A stretch of DNA of 10,022 bases from JBLHUT01 sp047629975 (GTDB lineage Bacteria; Pseudomonadota; Alphaproteobacteria; Rhodobacterales; Rhodobacteraceae). Where the stretch lies: the NCBI GenBank assembly GCA_047629975.1, contig JBLHUT010000124.1, positions 1 through 10,022 on the forward strand, read 5' to 3'. Positions within the stretch are counted from its first letter, which is position 1. Every line of letters starts with the position of its first letter. Below, piece after piece: positions 6,339-10,022 of this stretch. The notes beneath the pieces are model-generated. The model was not told the origin of the DNA. It saw only the letters and a list, made by a program, of their open reading frames with translations, and did no database searches. The position numbers and the translations under genes were made by a program.

Positions 6339-8147
6339 TTATACTGTTGCCCCTGCCTCTTTTGCAAAAAGGTTCCCTTCCCAGAGTGTGACCTTTTCAT
6401 CAGGATAATTGAACAATTTGATCGTTTGGACCGTTGTCATGAGTTGATAGGTAAACGAGACCTTCAGGGGCAGAAAACTTATCTTTCCGGGCATCTTTGG
6501 CTCTTCGGAAAATCCGCCTTTGAATGTGAACTCGGCGTCAAAGCCGGTTTCGATCTTGATCGTTGCCTCGAACCCCACCCCGGAGGCCTTTGCCTGAGCG
6601 GTCACAACAAAGTCCGGCACGCATTCGCCTGTCAGCTTGTTTGAAAACGTTTCCTCGCCGCCCGAATCCACCGTGAAATTGGCCTCGACCTTGAAACTCA
6701 ACGTCACCGAAGCCTTGAGCACCATTTCAATCAGCGGTGTTTCGTAGACCGGATTGGCCAGCACCCATTCGACACCGAACCCGATGGACAGGCTGATCGT
6801 GACCAGCGAGCAATCGAACGAGATCGAATAACCGCGCCCGACCTCCCAGATCCGGTCATGGGTCGCGGAAGCATTCGGGGTCAGGTACCAGCTTCCGGTG
6901 ACAGACCCCTCCAGAACACCGACAGCCAATTCGGCGGTCCAACCGATCGTCGGTACGGAATCCTTCATTTCCTTCACAAAGTCCGAGATCGTCTTGGGCA
7001 GGTTCAACACCGCGCCCAGCACCTCGACCACAGGAACCTTGTCGCCATTATACGTCAGGCTGAACGCCTGCGCCTTGTCAAAGTTGAACTCGGTGCTGTT
7101 GGCAACCTCTGTCGTGCCGCCGGGGTTTACGGTCACTTCGGTCGTGCGCCGCACCAACACGTCGTCCAGCGTCTGGTTATAGGTTACCTGAGGGTTGCTG
7201 CCATCGACCTGCGTTTCGGTATAGGTCGCAATGACACCGTCCCCTGTGCGCGCGGTCGAATATGTCGTACCACCCTGCCCGCCGTCACTGCCACCGTCAT
7301 AGGCCACACTGCCCCCGATGCCGCTTCCCCCGAGCGACGCGGCTCCCTCAAGGCTTGCGGCCGTGACCGTTCCGTCACTGTTGCGCGTGGCAGCCCCCTT
7401 TGCAGAGACCTCTGCCCCCGCCACACGGGCAGAGCCGGAAATCTCGATCGTCTCGTCAAGTGTCTGAAGATTGCGCTTGACCGAAGCGTTCAGCTTGGCC
7501 TCCGCCAGTTTGGGGACCGTAAAGGTCAGTTTATAATTGCTTTCGCGAAATACCTCGATACGCGCGTTCAAGTGCGCCACGCCGGCCTGCGTTTCATCCG
7601 CAGGGATGCCGCAACTTACCAGTTTGGCATCGTACAAATGCGTGCCATCGCGCCCAAAAGGCCAGAAACGCTCGAAAAAGCTCGCCCCGATCGATGCCTC
7701 GGGGGCCAGAACCTCGACCGGCGCGGGCGTGCTCATTTTCCATTCCTGCGGCACGGCAACCGGCCCCGACACCCGCTTCAACGTGATCAACGCATGTTCG
7801 GAGTGGTGACACGCAGGCGCAGTTGTTCCCGCAAGAACAACCTTTTTCGGATCGCCGCCGCGATCTTCGCGGTACACATCCGACACAATCTGCAACAGCA
7901 TGTCCTTGCCCGCCAGCAGCGTCTTTTGCGCCGCCGTCAGAGAGGCATCGGTGCTGGCCGGTCCGGTACACGAAACCTTGGGGCTCTCGCCCTCTACCTT
8001 GACCTCGAAACTTGTCACATCACAGGGATGATAATCGGGGTTGGGCTGTTTCATCCCGCAACTCAGGACGATGAACTGCCCCCCCGGCGTGGTCTGGAAA
8101 CCGGCATTGTTTGCAGAGGCAACAGCGTTGTCAAATCCGCCTGGCAT
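6339..8147 (-). CDS. Hypothetical 602-aa beta-rich protein, possible secreted effector
   Basis: No family is recognised. The N-terminal part (1 to about 185) contains several Cys (30, 42, 60, 113, 179) and a His pair (114-115) and may be a compact domain. Residues about 186-265 are beta-prone with repeated Ala/Val/Lys. A Gly/Ser-rich linker spans about 271-293 (GGSGIGGSVAYDGGSDGG). The C-terminal half (about 400-580) is made of long strands with alternating hydrophobic and polar residues (CSLVTISLSIGFGVEW, LKASVTLSFKVEANFTV, FEATIKIETGFDAEFTFKGG), which suggests a large beta-sheet, barrel or pore-like structure. No signal peptide, catalytic triad or known toxin motif is seen. A GGGGG-rich ribosome-binding site within the end of the upstream gene precedes the ATG. 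Flanking gaps are 3 bp on both sides, so it is the centre of an operon. Confidence 0.8.
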   Translation of the reverse strand: MPGGFDNAVASANNAGFQTTPGGQFIVLSCGMKQPNPDYHPCDVTSFEVKVEGESPKVSCTGPASTDASLTAAQKTLLAGKDMLLQIVSDVYREDRGGDPKKVVLAGTTAPACHHSEHALITLKRVSGPVAVPQEWKMSTPAPVEVLAPEASIGASFFERFWPFGRDGTHLYDAKLVSCGIPADETQAGVAHLNARIEVFRESNYKLTFTVPKLAEAKLNASVKRNLQTLDETIEISGSARVAGAEVSAKGAATRNSDGTVTAASLEGAASLGGSGIGGSVAYDGGSDGGQGGTTYSTARTGDGVIATYTETQVDGSNPQVTYNQTLDDVLVRRTTEVTVNPGGTTEVANSTEFNFDKAQAFSLTYNGDKVPVVEVLGAVLNLPKTISDFVKEMKDSVPTIGWTAELAVGVLEGSVTGSWYLTPNASATHDRIWEVGRGYSISFDCSLVTISLSIGFGVEWVLANPVYETPLIEMVLKASVTLSFKVEANFTVDSGGEETFSNKLTGECVPDFVVTAQAKASGVGFEATIKIETGFDAEFTFKGGFSEEPKMPGKISFLPLKVSFTYQLMTTVQTIKLFNYPDEKVTLWEGNLFAKEAGATV

Positions 8148-8150
8148 GGC

Positions 8151-8519
8151 TCACCCCCCTTTTCCGGTTCGGCTGCGGGCGGTACGTTCGGCGCGGTTGT
8201 AATAGGCGCGTAATTTCGAATTCACGGTAAAATCCTTGTTCAAAAGAAGTGTGCGCTGTGGCTCGGCTTCAACAAAGCCTTGCCAGTCGGCACGCAAAAG
8301 AATGGTCGCCCGACAAAAAACAGCAAAATCAAGTTCGCTCTGCATGCCGCCCTGTTCGGCATAGGTCATGATGTCTGACAGCAGTTGAAACCGCTGTTGC
8401 GGATCAACAGCAGGCCAGGCGTTGTCTTCGTTCAGGAGCCACCGGTCGATCCGTTCTGCCAGACTAGCGCGCTTGTCTTGCGTCAGGACGACCAACTGTG
8501 TGTCGGATATATTGAGCAT
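8151..8519 (-). CDS. Small helical protein, first gene of the three-gene unit, type VI accessory-like (tentative)
   Basis: A protein of 122 residues, predicted mostly helical, cytosolic, with no signal peptide. The start MLNISDTQLVVLTQ, a central RFQLLSDIMTYAEQGGM and the segment SELDFAVFCRATILL resemble in layout the short accessory proteins that often sit beside VgrG, PAAR or effector genes of type VI secretion clusters. This is from memory of the pattern, not a match I can verify. The C-terminal tail is basic (RAERTARSRTGKGG). The ATG has no clear Shine-Dalgarno sequence; the upstream bases are an A/T run. The stop is followed by GCC and the ATG of the 602-aa gene, so this is the promoter-proximal cistron. 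Confidence 0.75.
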   Translation of the reverse strand: MLNISDTQLVVLTQDKRASLAERIDRWLLNEDNAWPAVDPQQRFQLLSDIMTYAEQGGMQSELDFAVFCRATILLRADWQGFVEAEPQRTLLLNKDFTVNSKLRAYYNRAERTARSRTGKGG

Positions 8520-8539
8520 GTAAAAAAAACTTTTGGATA

Positions 8540-8568
8540 ACTATACCAACGCTAGGCGGGAATGCGTC
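8540..8568 (-). promoter_or_regulatory. Weak candidate promoter for the three-gene unit
   Basis: On the minus strand a -10-like TATAGT (8545-8540) lies about 20 nt before the first ATG. No good -35 exists at the right distance; TGACGC falls near the expected place. The short leader would lack a Shine-Dalgarno site. Support is weak and rests on position only. Confidence 0.25.
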
Positions 8569-8804
8569 ACAACTCAAGCCCTGCATGACGCAAACCCCTG
8601 TCCGCACCCTGCACAACATTCGGACAAAAATGTGACGCACCCGCCGAAACCGGCCATGTGGCGTTTAACAAGTTCAAAGCCGCCCGCCCATGAACACTGA
8701 AAAAGCTGTCGCAAATGGTCGAAACGGCCTGTGACACTGCACCTGTTGCTCCGATCCAGAACAAGATGCGATTTTTTTGAGAACAGCAGATAGAACTTGA
8801 GGCC

Positions 8805-9152
8805 TCACCAGCAGACGTCGAGGGGTTTTCCGGCTGCTACATCCAGACTTGTCCCGTGGGTATCATGCCCAAGTGGGTCAACTTTTTTAACGCTGAAGTC
8901 AAATGAGCGGCCCGCCAAAGCGACGTTCCAATCGCAACCGACACCCACTGGACTGAAAGCACACAACGCCGCGTCAGGCTTTGTCCACCGCGACAAAACG
9001 CCGGCAAAGAGATTGACCACGGGGCGGCCTGCGACACGTGCAATTGTCGCGATGCCATCGCGGAGCGAGGGGCCAATCCTGCCACGCACGGTGCCATAGC
9101 GCCCAACCAGCCCCTGCGCGCACAAAATACCTCGCCCGCGCGATCTGGCCAT
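8805..9152 (-). pseudogene. Possible gene remnant or small hypothetical gene (115 codons)
   Basis: No family is recognised. The frame uses codons much like the real genes here, with predominantly G/C third positions and protein-like stretches (RIGPSLRDGIATIARVAG, WTKPDAALCAFSPVGVGCDW). It ends ...VAAGKPLDVCW. The ATG at 9152 has no well-spaced ribosome-binding site, and an in-frame stop lies eight codons before it. In another frame just upstream (towards 9211) the translation FGTVEVVVPVPVWPDRAGEVF also looks coding, so an older, longer gene may have been frameshifted near 9120. It could also be a genuine small gene. Its placement between an operon and a broken IS element favours decay. Confidence 0.35.
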
Positions 9153-9393
9153 ACAGGAACAGGAACAACCACCTCAACCGTGCCGAAACCAACCCTTCTA
9201 ATGGTTTGCAACCAAACCCCTACCGTAAAGACAGGAACCGGAACGTTTTCAGCACCTCACCCTGACACGAAATTTCGGATAATCCCCAACTGCGTAACGG
9301 ACATGCCCCTTTTCTGAACTGCTTGGTTGAAATGGTCCGGCAAATTTGGACAGCGTGCCAAGATGTATCCAACCCGAACGAATGGATACGAGA

Positions 9394-9715
9394 ATGACAA
9401 AGTGACGGAACTTTTCAGACCCGTTTAAAGCTGCAGTGACGCTTGAGGCGCTGCTTGGTGACAAGACGACGTTCAGGAGATTGCGGCCAAGCGCCCGCTC
9501 CACCCGACACAGGTGAGCACGTGGAAACGTCAGGCGATTGAGGGTATGGCAGGCGTATTCTCGGACAACCTCAAGAAGGCCGGGAACAAGGGCGGCGAGA
9601 TCAAGGAGTTGCACGCCAGGATTGGTGAGCTGGCGGTGAAGACCGGTGCGGAGGCTTACATGGCCGCACCCAGGTCACGGTCCCCCAGGCTTTGTCACAA
9701 GGGCTGAAGCGGTGA
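9394..9715 (+). pseudogene. IS3-family transposase orfA, broken
   Basis: OrfA is the helix-turn-helix DNA-binding subunit that recognises the IS ends. Read with corrections it gives MTK-stop-RNFSDPFKAAVTLEALLGDKT, then in another frame VQEIAAKRPLHPTQVSTWKRQ and IEGMAGVFSDNLKKAGNK, then GEIKELHARIGELAV, and finally in the third frame LSQGLKR before TGA at 9713. The lesions are an in-frame TGA at codon 4 (9403-9405), an apparent 2-bp insertion at 9469-9470, and a disrupted segment of roughly 40 extra bases between about 9639 and 9691, just where family members normally read ENDFL. A functional OrfA cannot be made from this copy. Confidence 0.8.
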
Positions 9716-10022
9716 GCCCTTCAGAACGCCGCGAGATAATCCGCAAAGAGAACACAAAACTTGGCCTGACGCGCCAGTGCAAGCTGCTCAAGATCAGCCG
9801 CTCGTCGATCTGTTGCACGCCCGTTGGGGTGGATGCACAGACGCTTGAGCCCATGCATGAGATTGACAGGGTGTTCACCAGATACCCGTTCTTCGGAAAC
9901 CGCCGGATTGCAGCCTGTTTACCCCGGTCCGGCTTCTTTGCGGGTCGTCATCGTGTTCGTCGTCTGATGGCCATTATGGGTCTGCAGGCCAACCATAAGC
10001 GCCCGAATACCAGCAAAAAGCA
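9712..10022 (+). CDS. IS3-family transposase orfB, N-terminal part (runs off the right edge)
   Basis: The frame is open from GTG 9712 to the edge (103 codons). The translation starts VSPSERREIIRKENTKLGLTRQ and includes LLKISRSSI, a helix-turn-helix-like segment; YPFFGNRRIAACL; and GRHRVRRLMAIMGLQANHKRPNTSKK. This is the N-terminal region of IS3 OrfB before the DDE integrase core; the catalytic Asp, Asp and Glu lie beyond the window. Compared with remembered family members, the usual YY after SRSSI is CC and the usual Y in IAAYL is C, all A-to-G changes, which suggests drift in an inactive copy. OrfB normally needs OrfA by frameshift fusion, and OrfA here is broken. Confidence 0.75.
   Translation, partial: MSPSERREIIRKENTKLGLTRQCKLLKISRSSICCTPVGVDAQTLEPMHEIDRVFTRYPFFGNRRIAACLPRSGFFAGRHRVRRLMAIMGLQANHKRPNTSKK

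Larger units (their letters stand above)
8520..9314. other. Long intergenic stretch, no intact recognised gene
   Basis: About 800 bp between the three-gene unit and the IS element. It contains the putative promoter of the unit, two copies of GTGACGC in opposite orientation (8564-8570 as its complement, and 8632-8638), and one gene-like reading frame described separately (8805-9152). Other open frames here look like chance or antisense frames. The stretch may have been rearranged by IS activity. Confidence 0.5.
9315..10022 (+). mobile_element. IS3-family insertion sequence, degenerate, truncated by the window edge
   Basis: The element carries OrfA- and OrfB-type transposase frames in the usual IS3 order, with an OrfB start overlapping the OrfA stop (GTGA, 9712-9715). 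The left end is placed tentatively at TGAACTGC (9315), since IS3 ends begin with TG; the right end and its inverted repeat are outside the window. A 7-bp hairpin, GTATCCA (9365-9371) with TGGATAC (9383-9389), lies just before orfA and may limit read-in expression. Confidence 0.75.

Noticed and set aside
6858..8213. A 451-codon plus-strand open frame opposite the 602-aa gene
   Set aside because: It is antisense to a well-supported gene, Arg/His-rich with no domain-like segments, and of the kind GC-biased codon use produces on the opposite strand.
8840..8890. GHDTHGTSL in the 115-codon frame, reminiscent of a subtilase His motif
   Set aside because: No matching Asp or Ser motif or protease-length frame is present; judged chance similarity.

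Overview
The window looks like chromosomal DNA of an alphaproteobacterium, most likely Rhodobacterales (Roseobacter group). This is inferred from the moderately high GC, a LEPR-XLL giant protein, a VPLPA-CTERM protein and a degenerate IS3 copy with alphaproteobacterial-type OrfA/OrfB. No rRNA, tRNA or CRISPR array is visible.

Left part (1-4684). The N-terminal 618 codons of a large minus-strand LEPR-XLL surface or exported protein run off the left edge. Behind it lie two translationally coupled minus-strand genes, a Methyltransf_2-type O-methyltransferase followed by a small P-loop kinase (ATGA overlap). A plus-strand HlyD-like periplasmic adaptor diverges from the methyltransferase, and their two start codons share the tetranucleotide CATG. 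A perfect 14-bp inverted repeat with A/T tails serves as a bidirectional terminator between the adaptor and the next gene.

Middle (4685-8519). A minus-strand VPLPA-CTERM exosortase substrate has its own leader and a candidate promoter. Upstream of it, on the same strand, is a tight three-gene unit (8519 to 5529) with 3-bp gaps: a 122-aa helical protein, a 602-aa beta-rich protein with no recognised domain, and a 268-aa two-part protein. None matches a family I can name with certainty. The small protein has the general look of accessory proteins found beside type VI secretion effector genes, so this unit is the best candidate for an undescribed system. No VgrG, PAAR or Hcp is in view to prove it.

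Right part (8520-10022). About 800 bp hold no intact recognised gene, only a 115-codon reading frame with gene-like codon use that may be a remnant. The window ends in an IS3-family element whose orfA is broken (early stop, frameshift and disrupted tail) and whose orfB continues off the right edge.

The adaptor, LEPR-XLL protein and VPLPA-CTERM protein all point to cell-surface or export functions. The methyltransferase/kinase pair looks like small-molecule modification. The IS and remnant mark the right side as a rearranged accessory region.
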